Shown here piece after piece: positions 53,811-62,765 of a DNA stretch of 64,000 nt. Where the stretch lies: assembly GCA_046710535.1 (NCBI GenBank), contig JBKEHH010000002.1, positions 248,001-312,000 on the forward strand, given 5' to 3'. The DNA comes from CAWVSB01 sp046710535 (GTDB lineage: Bacteria > Pseudomonadota > Gammaproteobacteria > Pseudomonadales > CAWVSB01). The translations under genes and the position numbers were made by a program. The notes beneath the pieces were generated by a model. It did no database searches, was not told the DNA's origin, and was given only the letters and a program-made list of their open reading frames with translations. How positions within the stretch are numbered: position 1 is the stretch's first letter; each line of letters begins with the position of its first letter.

Positions 53811-56800
53811 ATGGGAGCTAAAAAGCCTGCCACTAACACTACTGATGGTTCTATAACAGGTAGTGACAATGTAGAAATAACAATTGCAGGCGGCCAGTTA
53901 CAGCAAGAATTTATTAATTTGGATGGCACTGTGGTAATTCACGCCAAAATTGGTGAGAGTTACCGCGTGGTTAATGATGAGGGTGCCAATCTCAATAATC
54001 TAATTGCTCTTCGGGTGTTCAATAATTTAGAGGTGCATTTTGATGACAATACTCGGTTAATCATCGAAGATTATTTTACTGTGTGCGAGCAACAACAATG
54101 CAGTATTACGCTAGCGAGTGATGGCGAAGAGGGTGTTCAAATTGTTGCAGAAGATAGACTTGATAATACTGATCAAACCACAGTGGTTTATAGCCATGGG
54201 GCTACCGATGATATTGTTAATCAGTTAGCCGCTAATGGTATAGCGCTCGGTGCTTTAAGTAATGGTGCGGCTGATAACAGTGATGTTGTCGAACAATCCA
54301 GTGATGATGACTTTAGCGTAAGTGGTTTATTACTAGGTGGCTTAGGGTTGTTAGCGCTTGGTGCTGCGGCAGATGGTTCTGGTAGTTCTGGTGGTTCTGG
54401 TAGTTCTGGTAGTTCTGGTGGTTCTGGTTCCGATGTTACAACAACCATAGTTACTACTGTCAGCATCGATAGCATCAGTGATGATACTGGCAGTTCAGCG
54501 ACAGACTTTGTTACCAATGACAATGATGGTCTAACCATTACCGCCACCTTATCAACGGCATTAGTGATTGGTGAGATTTTACAATACAGCAATGATAACG
54601 GCGCAAGCTTTATTGATATTACTACCGCTGCTACAGGTACGGCAGTTAGTTATGCCGACAGCAGCTTAACAAGTACAAGTACTGTCGTGCTGAGAGTAAC
54701 TGATGCCGGCGGGAATAGTTCTGTCAGCGCTAGTCAATTGGTCACTATTAATATTAGTCCCACAGTAGAGCTTTCTGCCATTGAAGATAACAGCAACAGC
54801 GGCGGCTTTGTGATTAATGGCGTCAGTGCTGGTGACCAAAGTGGCTATAGCGTTAGCAGTGCCGGTGATGTGAATGGCGATGGTTTGGCTGATTTAATTG
54901 TGGGTGCCTTCAATGATGACCCCAATGGCGATCGTAGCGGTGCCAGCTTTGTGGTGTTTGGTAAAACCGATGGCAGTGCCGTGGAGTTATCTGCGGTGGA
55001 GGCCGGCACCGGCGGGTTTGTGATTAACGGCGTGAGTGCTGGTGACCGAAGTGGCTATAGCGTTAGCAGTGCAGGCGATGTGAATGGCGATGGCTTTGCT
55101 GATTTGATTGTGGGTGCCCGGGGTGATGCCCCCAATGGAAGTCTTAGCGGTGCCAGCTTTGTGGTGTTTGGCGGCCAAGGCAGTAGCGCTACAGTGGGTA
55201 CCAGCAGCGCAGATACCATAACCGGCGACAGCAGTGCCAACCAATTAGTCGCCGGTTTAGGTGATGACACCTTAGTGGGTAATGGCGGCGCGGATGTATT
55301 GCGCGGCGGTGGTGGAGATGATGTGTTGGCGATAAGTGATGCTAACTTTGCCAGCCTTGATGGTGGTCTAGGCATTGATACCTTGCGTTTAGATGCAAAC
55401 CTAGATTTCGATTTAACCGCTATTAGTAATACTCGTTTAAGCAGTCTTGAAGTGATCGATTTAAACAATACCGGCTCTACCTTAACTTTGAACACCGATG
55501 ATGTATTAACCATTGTAGGCGATGAAGCCGCTAATGATTTACGCATAACCGGTAATGTTGGGGATACGGTTGACTTAAATGGTAATGGCTTCGCTGCCAG
55601 TGGTAGCACTGAAGTTATTGATACTGTTACTTATAATGTTTACACCAATAGCAATCTAGACAGCAGTGTACGTTTGCTAGTAGCCCAATCACTTACCGTT
55701 GTAGGCGGCCCCATTGCTCCTATAGAGCTTTCTGCCATTGAAGATAACAGCAACAGCGGCGGGTTTGTAATTAATGGAGTGAGTGCTTCTGATTTCAGTG
55801 GCTCTAGTGTTAGCAGTGCAGGCGATGTGAATGGCGATGGTTTGGCTGATTTAATCGTGGGAGCCATCGGTGATGACCCCAATGGAAGTAATAGCGGCGC
55901 CAGCTTTGTGGTGTTTGGTAAAACCGATGGCAGTGCCGTGGAGTTATCTGCGGTGGAGGCCGGCACCGGCGGGTTTGTGATTAATGGTGTCAGTGCTGGT
56001 GACAGCAGTGGCTATAGTGTTAGCAGTGCAGGCGATGTGAATGGCGATGGTTTGGCTGATTTGATTGTGGGTGCCGGGCGTGATGGCCCCAATGGCGATC
56101 TTAGTGGTGCTAGCTTTGTGGTGTTTGGTAAAACTGATGGCGTAGTAGTTGAGCTATCTGCATTAGAGTTGGGGGCAAATGATAGCGGTTTTGTAATTAA
56201 TGGTGTCAGTGCTGGTGACCAAAGTGGCCGTAGTGTTAGCAGTGCAGGCGATGTGAATGGCGATGGTTTGGCTGATTTGATTATGGGTGCCCCGTATGGT
56301 GACCCCAATGGCGATCGTAGCGGTGCCAGCTTTGTGGTGTTTGGTAAAACTGATGGCAGTGCCGTGGAGTTATCTGCGGTGGAGGCCGGCACCGGCGGGT
56401 TTGTAATTAATGGTGTCAGTACTAATGACCGAAGTGGCGTTAGTGTTAGCAGTGCAGGCGATGTGAATGGCGATGGCTTGGCTGATTTAATTGTGGGTGC
56501 CTCAAATGGTGATAGGAGTGGTGCTAGCTTTGTGGTATTCGGTAAAACCGATGGCGAAGCCTTGGAGTTATCTGCGGTCGAGGCCGGCACCGGCGGGTTT
56601 GTGATTAATGGCGTGAGTGGTAATGACAACAGTGGTCGTAGTGTTAGCAGTGCAGGCGATGTGAATGGCGATGGCTTGGCTGATTTGATTGTGGGTGCCT
56701 ACCGTGATGACCCCAATGGCGATAAAAGTGGTGCCAGCTTTGTGGTGTTTGGTAAAACCGATGGCAGTGCCGTGGCGTTATCTGCAGTGGAGGCCGGCAC

Positions 56801-57686
56801 CGGCGGGTTTGTAATTAATGGCGTGAGTGCTGATGACTACAGTGGTCGTCGTGTTAGCAGTGCAGGCGATGTGAATGGCGATGGTTTGGCTGATTTGATT
56901 GTGGGCAATGGCGGTTATAGCAGTGCCAGCTTTGTGGTGTTTGGTAAAACCGATGGCAGTGCTGTGGAGTTATCTGCAGTGGAGGCTGGCAGCGGCGGGT
57001 TTGTAATTAATGGCGTGGGCAGTAGCGTTAGTGTTAGCAGTGCAGGCGATGTGAATGGCGATGGCTTTGCTGATTTGATTGTGGGTGCCACCGGTGATGA
57101 TCCCAATGGCAGTTATAGCGGTGCCAGCTTTGTGGTGTTTGGCGGCCAAGGCAGTAGCGCTACAGTGGGTACCAGCGGCGCAGACACCATAACCGGCGAC
57201 AGCAGTGCCAACCAATTAGTCGCTGGTTTAGGTGATGACACCTTAGTGGGCAATGGCGGCGCGGATGTATTGCGCGGCGGTGGTGGAGATGATGTGTTGG
57301 CGATAAGTGATGCTAACTTTGCCAGCCTTGATGGTGGTCTAGGCATTGATACTCTGCGTTTAGATGCAGCCATATCATTAGACTTTAGCAGTGTGGCTAA
57401 CATTAAGCTGCAAAGCATTGAGCGAATTGACCTAACGGCTGACGGTGGCAATAGCCAATTAGATATAAATTTAACCGACGTGTTAAATTTAAGTGAAAAC
57501 ACTAATGTGTTAAGTGTGTTTGGTGATACGGGTGATGCGGTGAACTTAAGTAATACATCTAACGGGCAAACTGGCAGCTGGTCATTTACTAACGCTGGTG
57601 GGGTAAATACTTATGAATTTAACTCTGGTGGTAATGTATTAGCTACCGTGTTGATTGATGATGATGTGACGACAAGTGTCATTTAA
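53811..57686 (+). CDS. Large FG-GAP/RTX-type secreted adhesin-like protein
   Basis: This is a 1291-residue acidic protein. The N-terminal region (about 1-130) resembles the prefix/retention domain of BapA/LapA-type adhesins. It is followed by a hydrophobic Gly/Leu stretch (LLLGGLGLLALGAAADG) and a Ser-Gly linker. Next come nine FG-GAP repeats of roughly 70 residues, each with the Ca-binding core DVNGDGLADLIVGA, two in a first block and seven in a second. After each block is a GDDTLVGNGGADVLRGGGGDD RTX-type segment (quoted at about residues 484-504 and 1141-1161). The C-terminal part has the hydrophobic pattern expected of a type I secretion signal. It probably leaves the cell through a type I system not encoded here. 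Confidence 0.82.
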   Translation: MGAKKPATNTTDGSITGSDNVEITIAGGQLQQEFINLDGTVVIHAKIGESYRVVNDEGANLNNLIALRVFNNLEVHFDDNTRLIIEDYFTVCEQQQCSITLASDGEEGVQIVAEDRLDNTDQTTVVYSHGATDDIVNQLAANGIALGALSNGAADNSDVVEQSSDDDFSVSGLLLGGLGLLALGAAADGSGSSGGSGSSGSSGGSGSDVTTTIVTTVSIDSISDDTGSSATDFVTNDNDGLTITATLSTALVIGEILQYSNDNGASFIDITTAATGTAVSYADSSLTSTSTVVLRVTDAGGNSSVSASQLVTINISPTVELSAIEDNSNSGGFVINGVSAGDQSGYSVSSAGDVNGDGLADLIVGAFNDDPNGDRSGASFVVFGKTDGSAVELSAVEAGTGGFVINGVSAGDRSGYSVSSAGDVNGDGFADLIVGARGDAPNGSLSGASFVVFGGQGSSATVGTSSADTITGDSSANQLVAGLGDDTLVGNGGADVLRGGGGDDVLAISDANFASLDGGLGIDTLRLDANLDFDLTAISNTRLSSLEVIDLNNTGSTLTLNTDDVLTIVGDEAANDLRITGNVGDTVDLNGNGFAASGSTEVIDTVTYNVYTNSNLDSSVRLLVAQSLTVVGGPIAPIELSAIEDNSNSGGFVINGVSASDFSGSSVSSAGDVNGDGLADLIVGAIGDDPNGSNSGASFVVFGKTDGSAVELSAVEAGTGGFVINGVSAGDSSGYSVSSAGDVNGDGLADLIVGAGRDGPNGDLSGASFVVFGKTDGVVVELSALELGANDSGFVINGVSAGDQSGRSVSSAGDVNGDGLADLIMGAPYGDPNGDRSGASFVVFGKTDGSAVELSAVEAGTGGFVINGVSTNDRSGVSVSSAGDVNGDGLADLIVGASNGDRSGASFVVFGKTDGEALELSAVEAGTGGFVINGVSGNDNSGRSVSSAGDVNGDGLADLIVGAYRDDPNGDKSGASFVVFGKTDGSAVALSAVEAGTGGFVINGVSADDYSGRRVSSAGDVNGDGLADLIVGNGGYSSASFVVFGKTDGSAVELSAVEAGSGGFVINGVGSSVSVSSAGDVNGDGFADLIVGATGDDPNGSYSGASFVVFGGQGSSATVGTSGADTITGDSSANQLVAGLGDDTLVGNGGADVLRGGGGDDVLAISDANFASLDGGLGIDTLRLDAAISLDFSSVANIKLQSIERIDLTADGGNSQLDINLTDVLNLSENTNVLSVFGDTGDAVNLSNTSNGQTGSWSFTNAGGVNTYEFNSGGNVLATVLIDDDVTTSVI
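54378..54430 (+). repeat. Ser-Gly coding microsatellite inside the adhesin gene
   Basis: Imperfect 9-bp units (GGTTCTGGT/GGTAGTTCT) are repeated about six times and encode the flexible GSGSSGGSGSS linker. The units are multiples of three, so slippage would change linker length without breaking the frame. Confidence 0.6.
55170..55397 (+). repeat. Internal duplicated RTX block, copy 1
   Basis: This 228-bp stretch encodes the RTX segment from GGQGSSATVG to LDA. It is nearly identical in DNA to 57141-57368, with about six base differences by eye, which is far closer than the FG-GAP units. A recent duplication or gene conversion is likely. Confidence 0.8.
57141..57368 (+). repeat. Internal duplicated RTX block, copy 2
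   Basis: This is the second copy of the 228-bp RTX block at 55170. It precedes the C-terminal secretion-signal-like region. A full set of seven FG-GAP repeats lies between the two copies, so recombination between them would delete about 2 kb and leave the frame open. Confidence 0.8.
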
Positions 57687-57741
57687 TTTCTTGCTAAATA
57701 ATTATTGTATTGACTCACTGAAATAATCGAGGAAGTTTTGC

Positions 57742-58803
57742 ATGAGGGATAAAAAAGCAGCCGGCGCAGCGGCTGAACCGCAATTTGAATTAAACGCTAC
57801 CCGCCAGTTTGTACCGTGGTTGATAGAGCAAAATATTAGTTTAGGGTTTAGTACCTATCAGTCGGGCAAAATACTATTGGTGGGGCATAATTCAAATCAG
57901 CAGCTGTCGGTTTTTGAGCGCACGTTTGAACGTCCTATGGGTTTATGGAGCGATGGCCAAAACTTGTTAGCGAGTAGTTCTTATCAGCTGCATCGCTTTA
58001 GTAATACCTTAACTGCAGGTGATGATGCTGATGGTTATGACTGTTTGTATGTGCCTCAGGTGAACTACATTACCGGTGATATTGATATGCATGATGTTGC
58101 GGTTAACAGCAAAGGAGCACCGGTATTTGTAAATAGCTTGTTTAGCTGTTTGGCGACAGTAAGTGAAACTGCCAGTTTTAAACCACTTTGGAAGCCAGAT
58201 TTTATCACCGAGCTACAACCGGAAGACCGTTGTCATTTGAATGGTTTGGCAATGAAAGATGGCGAGCCTGCTTATGTGAGCGCCATTGCAAAAACCAATG
58301 TAGGTGACGGTTGGCGCGACCATCGCGGTGATGGCGGCATAGTGATTGATGTGGCGACTAATGACATAGTGGTCGAAGGTTTGTCGATGCCTCATTCCCC
58401 GCGTTGGCATGACGGCAAATTATGGGTAGCAAATTCGGGTAAAGGTGAGTTTGGCTTTGTCGACTTAAAAAGTGGCAAGTTTGAGCCTGTAGCTTTTTGC
58501 CCCGGTTATATTAGGGGTATGGCGTTTCATAAACACTATGCTATTTTAGGTTTGTCGCGTCCACGCGATAATAAGACCTTTAATGGCTTGGCCTTAGATG
58601 AGCGCTTAGCAGAAGAAGGCATTGCGGCGCGCAGTGGTGTATTGGTGGTTGATTTAAAAACTGGCGGCATAGTGCATGCCTTGTATGCAGAAGGTTTTGT
58701 GAGCGAATTGTACGATGTAGTGGTGCTGCCTAATGTGAAGCGTCCAAGTATGATTGGTTTTAAAAATGACCAAATTAAACGGGTTTTGTCGGTTGAAAGC
58801 TAG
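57742..58803 (+). CDS. TIGR03032 family protein
   Basis: This 353-residue protein matches the TIGR03032 conserved family. It opens with WLIEQNISLGFSTYQSGKILLVG, then has FERPMGLWSDGQNLLASSSYQLHRF, DIDMHDVAV, CHLNGLAMKDGEPAYVSA and MPHSPRWHDGKLWVANSGKGEFG. The spaced blade-like strands suggest a beta-propeller. The family function is not established, though members are often found beside large RTX/VCBS adhesins and TPR glycosyltransferases, as here. It begins 55 bp after the adhesin stop and has no signal peptide. Confidence 0.88.
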   Translation: MRDKKAAGAAAEPQFELNATRQFVPWLIEQNISLGFSTYQSGKILLVGHNSNQQLSVFERTFERPMGLWSDGQNLLASSSYQLHRFSNTLTAGDDADGYDCLYVPQVNYITGDIDMHDVAVNSKGAPVFVNSLFSCLATVSETASFKPLWKPDFITELQPEDRCHLNGLAMKDGEPAYVSAIAKTNVGDGWRDHRGDGGIVIDVATNDIVVEGLSMPHSPRWHDGKLWVANSGKGEFGFVDLKSGKFEPVAFCPGYIRGMAFHKHYAILGLSRPRDNKTFNGLALDERLAEEGIAARSGVLVVDLKTGGIVHALYAEGFVSELYDVVVLPNVKRPSMIGFKNDQIKRVLSVES

Positions 58804-58826
58804 CGCTGGGATTACCAATGCTGGTT

Positions 58827-58845
58827 TAGCTAGCTAGCTAGCTAG
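58827..58845 (+). repeat. TAGC tetranucleotide tract
   Basis: Four full TAGC units plus TAG lie directly before the start of the glycosyltransferase gene. Tracts of this kind can slip during replication. Here the copy number is low and the tract is non-coding, so any effect would be on spacing or transcript start. Confidence 0.6.
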
Positions 58846-58846
58846 T

Positions 58847-61225
58847 TTGTCTGTTGTGAGTGATTCTATTATTTCCATTGAACAGTGTTTACGCCTACAT
58901 CAAAGTCAGGATTGGACAGGTGCTTTGGCCGCGTATCAGAAAATTTTAGCTAGCGAGCCAAATAACCTGCAAGCCTTGGCCAATGTGGGTGCGGTGTATA
59001 GGCAGTTGGGTGATGTTGATAATGCCCGTAGCAGTTATGAAAAAGCATTAGCCATTGATGCTAACTTTGTAGAGTGTTGGTTTAATTTGGCTAACTTATA
59101 TTTAGCTGCTAAACACTACGAGGAGGCAGAGCGCTGCTACCAGCAGGTGATAACACGTCAGCCTAAAAATAGTTCAGCTTTGTATCAATTGGCTGTAGTG
59201 CAACGTGACCAGCAGTTATGGCAGTCGTGTAAAAATACTTTATTGGCTACCCTTGAATTAGAGGCAAACCATACGGCAGCGCTAGTAGACTTAGGTAATG
59301 TGTGGCGGCATTTAGGTAGCAGCTCTAAATCCAAAGCGTGTTTTTTACAGCTGATAGCGGTCGATGAAAGTTCTTGGAAAGGCCATTTTAGTTTAGCGAA
59401 GTGGTACGATCAGCAGGGCGAGGAAGCTTTGTTTAAACAGCATATGGATCTAGCCTTAAAATATTCACCTGGTGCACATGTAATACATTCAGCTTTAGCC
59501 CAAAGCCGATTTGATATGGGTAATTATGTTGGTGCAACAGCACAATTTGAACTGGCGCTAACACGTAACCCGAAAGATACTTCTGCTGTTATCTCACTAG
59601 GTGCTTGTGCTATGCAGTTGGGTGAGCCAATAAAAGCCAAGCATTATTTTCAGCAGGTGAGTGGTGTTAACGACGTAAGTGTTTTAAGCGAGTTAGCTAG
59701 AGTGATTTGGGAGTATAAGTATTTTGAAGAAGCTATTGTTATTTTAAAGAAGATTGTCACCTTGCGCCCCGACTTGCCCGATGTGTATTTAAATTTAGCT
59801 AAGGCCGAATACGAAAGCTGGCATTTGTCGGCAGCAAATTCAGCGTTAGATAAAGCGTTGGAACTACGCCCAAACTATATTGATGCGGAACAACTAAAAG
59901 CCAGTGTGTTGTTACGCCAAGGCAAAGTGGATGAGTGTTTGCCATTGTTTAAACAGCAGGTGGCTGTAGAAGGCGGACAGAGTAGAGCGGTGAGTAGTTA
60001 TTTGTTTACTGAGCTGTATAGCGGTGAAGTAAGCGTTGAAGATAAGTTTGCTCACCATAAAAGTGCGATGGATAGATGGGTAGATGATTTAGCCATTGCG
60101 CATGTCTTTGCCAATAGTAAAGACCCTGACAGGAAAATTAAAATTGGCTTGGTATCGGCAGATTTTCGTGATCAACATCCAGTTGGTATTTTTATTCAGC
60201 CGTTATTACGAGAACTGGATAGGAAAAAATTCCAGCTTACTGGTTATTACTGTAGTCGAACCTTTGATACCAGTACTGAAATTATCTGCCAGCAAATGGA
60301 TGCATGGCAAGACGCAGCTGGTTGGACCGATGAGCGCTTACGTGAGCGTATAATTGCTGATGAAATTGATGTGCTAGTGGACTTATCTGGCCATACAGCA
60401 AAGCATCGCTTAGGTGTGTTTGCAATGCGGGCAGCGCCTATACAAATTGCCTGGATGGGTTATCCGCATTCGACCGGCTTACGCAGCATAGATTACTTGA
60501 TTGCTGATAGGGTGGTATGCCCGCCAGAGAATGATGTGCTGTGTTCTGAGCAAGTGTTACGCCTAGAAAACCACAGTGTGTTTTGTTTTTCATCTACCGA
60601 TGATTTTCTGGAAGCCGATGCTGATAAAATCAAACAGCGTAAGCAAGTGGTGTTTGGATCGTTCAACAATCTAACTAAGGTAAATAAAAAAACCTTGGCG
60701 TTGTGGTGTGATGTGATGCTCGCCGTGCCTGATGCACTGCTAAAATTAAAAACACCATCGTTTGCCGATACGAATTGCATGCTAGATGTAATGGCTTATT
60801 TTATCGATAGTGGCATAGCAAAAGAGCGGTTGTTATTCTCAGGTCCATCATCGTTAGAAGACATGATGGCTGAATATTCTGAAGTAGATATTGGTTTAGA
60901 TACGCTACCTTATAACGGTGGTACCACCAGTTTTCAGGCACTTTGGATGGGCGTGCCCGTGCTTACTTTAGCGGGTGAAAACTTTTGCGGGCGAATGGGC
61001 GCCAGTGCTATGACATTTTTGGGCATGGATGAATGGGTGGCTACATCGTCAGATGAGCTAATAGAAAAAGCGGTAATTTTCGCGGCTAATCAAAAATCAT
61101 TGATTCAAATAAAATTAGGCTTACGCGATAAAATGCAAAACTCTGCCTTATGCAATGAGAAAGGATTTGCTGATGAGTGGGGTGGTTTGATCTATAGTGC
61201 GTGGATAGATTATTGTCTGGAATAA
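58847..61225 (+). CDS. TPR-containing GT41 (SPINDLY/OGT-like) glycosyltransferase
   Basis: This is a 792-residue protein. The first half (about residues 10-400) is a superhelix of TPR units such as ALANVGAVYRQLGDVDNARSSYEKAL. The second half is the O-GlcNAc transferase-like catalytic domain: IKIGLVSADFRDQHPVG, then DVLVDLSGHTAKHRLG, APIQIAWMGYPHSTGL, VFGSFNNLTKVN with the donor-site Lys, and LPYNGGTTSFQALWMGVPVLTL. Such bacterial enzymes attach sugars to Ser/Thr or Asn of large adhesins or flagellins, which makes the upstream adhesin a likely target. The start is uncertain: TTG at 58847 or GTG at 58856. Confidence 0.85.
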   Translation: MSVVSDSIISIEQCLRLHQSQDWTGALAAYQKILASEPNNLQALANVGAVYRQLGDVDNARSSYEKALAIDANFVECWFNLANLYLAAKHYEEAERCYQQVITRQPKNSSALYQLAVVQRDQQLWQSCKNTLLATLELEANHTAALVDLGNVWRHLGSSSKSKACFLQLIAVDESSWKGHFSLAKWYDQQGEEALFKQHMDLALKYSPGAHVIHSALAQSRFDMGNYVGATAQFELALTRNPKDTSAVISLGACAMQLGEPIKAKHYFQQVSGVNDVSVLSELARVIWEYKYFEEAIVILKKIVTLRPDLPDVYLNLAKAEYESWHLSAANSALDKALELRPNYIDAEQLKASVLLRQGKVDECLPLFKQQVAVEGGQSRAVSSYLFTELYSGEVSVEDKFAHHKSAMDRWVDDLAIAHVFANSKDPDRKIKIGLVSADFRDQHPVGIFIQPLLRELDRKKFQLTGYYCSRTFDTSTEIICQQMDAWQDAAGWTDERLRERIIADEIDVLVDLSGHTAKHRLGVFAMRAAPIQIAWMGYPHSTGLRSIDYLIADRVVCPPENDVLCSEQVLRLENHSVFCFSSTDDFLEADADKIKQRKQVVFGSFNNLTKVNKKTLALWCDVMLAVPDALLKLKTPSFADTNCMLDVMAYFIDSGIAKERLLFSGPSSLEDMMAEYSEVDIGLDTLPYNGGTTSFQALWMGVPVLTLAGENFCGRMGASAMTFLGMDEWVATSSDELIEKAVIFAANQKSLIQIKLGLRDKMQNSALCNEKGFADEWGGLIYSAWIDYCLE

Positions 61226-61277
61226 TAGAAAGGCAGTTAGTTTTTAACGCACCTTAGTATTATTTATCTGACTATAA

Positions 61278-62110
61278 TATCCGATTCATTCTTGTATGCT
61301 TTATGGCGATATGAAGCGATCAAGCTATTACGCAAGATGCCAAAGTAGCCGAGTTATCGATAAAGAGCGCGTAGTGTTGCGAGCCGCAGTAAGTGAAAAG
61401 CATCGGCTAGGCCGAGGCTCGGCAGGTAGCCGTTCCATTGTTGCCATGCTGGCTACGGATGGTATTCAAATTGGCCGATTCAAGGTTAGTCGCTTGATGA
61501 AAGAGGCGCTGTTAGTTAGCAAGCAACCTGGCGCGCACAAATACAAAGTTGCATTAGATGAACGACTTGAAATACCTAACACGCTTGATCGAGAATTATC
61601 TGTTGCAGGCCCGAACGCCCCTCGGTGCGGAGATATAACCTATATCTGAGCGAGCGGTCGCTGGGTTTACTTAGCCGTTATTATTGATTTGTGCGCGCGA
61701 CGTGTTGTTGGCTGGTCGATCTCAAAGAACCCAGACGCATCACTTGTGATCAACGCCCTTGAGAATGCCTACCAGCAGAGAGGTAAACCCAAAGGTTTGA
61801 TGTTCCACTTAGACCAAGGCAGTCAGTATACGAGTTTGAGATTTAGACAATTGCTGTGGCGCTACCGCATTAAACAGAGCATGAGTCGGCGTGGTAACTG
61901 CTGGGATAATGCGCCAATGGAAAGAGTCTTCAGAAGCTTGAAAACCGAATGGGTTCCAGCCAAATGGTATGCTGGCCTAGACGAAGCTAGATTAGATATT
62001 AGTAGTGACTTGATGGAGTACTATAATTACCAAAGGCTGCATACATTTAATCAGGGTTTAGCTTCAGCGATAGCTGAAAAAATATCTAATGTCCAAAATT
62101 ACTTGACCAC
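61278..62110 (+). pseudogene. IS3-family transposase (orfB), decayed
   Basis: The frame reads YPIHSCMLYGDMKRSSYYARC, then SAGSRSIVAML and GDITYI, an in-frame TGA, and on with ASGRWVYLAVIIDLCARRVVGW. HLDQGSQYTS and GNCWDNAPMERVFRSLKTEW follow. These are the DDE motifs of IS3-family orfB, with the TGA standing where a Trp is usual. OrfA is absent and the 5' end is cut. Similarity ends at about FNQGLASAIAEK, where these proteins normally stop. Here the frame runs on for about 70 unrelated residues to 62333, so the original stop and the right end of the element have been lost. Confidence 0.8.
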
Positions 62111-62333
62111 TATATACATCACCATTTGTGAAAGCATAGAAGAAGTTATGCAAGGTGATTTCAATAGTGCCTATACACTCGAATATAGTGATGCATTCAA
62201 GCGTTTTTCTGCGTTCGAGTATGTATCAGGTAACTCGACATATGCGTTTTCGTATTCTAATCAAAATTCTAGAGTAGTTGAGGTCCCTAGGACTGAAATA
62301 GTCAATATGAGTCCGCTAAAAATTAGTTTTTGA

Positions 62334-62765
62334 GCCTTACCCCACCCACTACCCGACCCAGAGCCTAGAATCTAGGTGATATAAAAATAATATTTTAATT
62401 TAAACAAGAGTAGGTTTCTACGTTGTTGATAAATAAAAACTTATGGCCCACCCTCCCCGATTCGAACGGGGGGACCTTCCCCTTAGCAGAGGTATAAAGT
62501 AAATGTAATTATTCGGGGTGTTTAGGGTAAGTCGTTGATAGATGCTCTGTTTTTTTCAGTAAAAATCATCGCCGTTTGTCAGTTAATGTTATGTATTATA
62601 AAGCTCGTTGAGGATAAAATAAAAAACAGCGCCTTATAAAAATTATTAGTCATGACAACCTTAATTCCCTTATTACATTTTTGCACTAGACTTGCAGCCC
62701 GATAGGCTGCCTAAATAGAATATTAATCGCGAGAAAGTGTAGCTAGTTAGTTCAAATAGTGATGA
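62334..62765. other. Gene-free stretch with tRNA-like fragment
   Basis: This 432-bp gap has no open frame of note. It includes the tRNA-like fragment at 62444-62491. Its flank, with TTTAGGGTAAGTCGTTGATA, resembles sequence near 51080. Confidence 0.45.
62444..62491 (-). other. tRNA-Ser-like 3' fragment (possible att site remnant)
   Basis: On the minus strand this stretch reads from an anticodon-loop-like CTGCTAA through a T arm (CCCCG-TTCGAAT-CGGGG, a perfect 5-bp stem with the standard 7-base loop). It ends in AGGGTGG, a discriminator G and CCA. The discriminator G and the GCT in the loop fit tRNA-Ser(GCU). The 5' half and most of the variable arm are absent, so it is not a working tRNA. Such 3' fragments are typical scars of integrases that insert at tRNA genes. 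Confidence 0.55.

Noticed and set aside
54767..57140. Regular repeats of about 210 bp that could suggest a CRISPR or satellite array
   Set aside because: They are in-frame protein repeats with a clear Ca-binding core. Unit length and coding nature exclude CRISPR.
54221..57502. Several antisense open frames of 60-205 codons opposite the adhesin gene
   Set aside because: They arise because the repeated, biased codons of the FG-GAP/RTX units lack stop codons on the other strand. They repeat with the same period and have no ribosome sites.
62371..62383. CCTAGA-A-TCTAGG short palindrome after the IS remnant
   Set aside because: The loop is one base and there is no T run. It may be chance or an old IS end, and neither can be supported.
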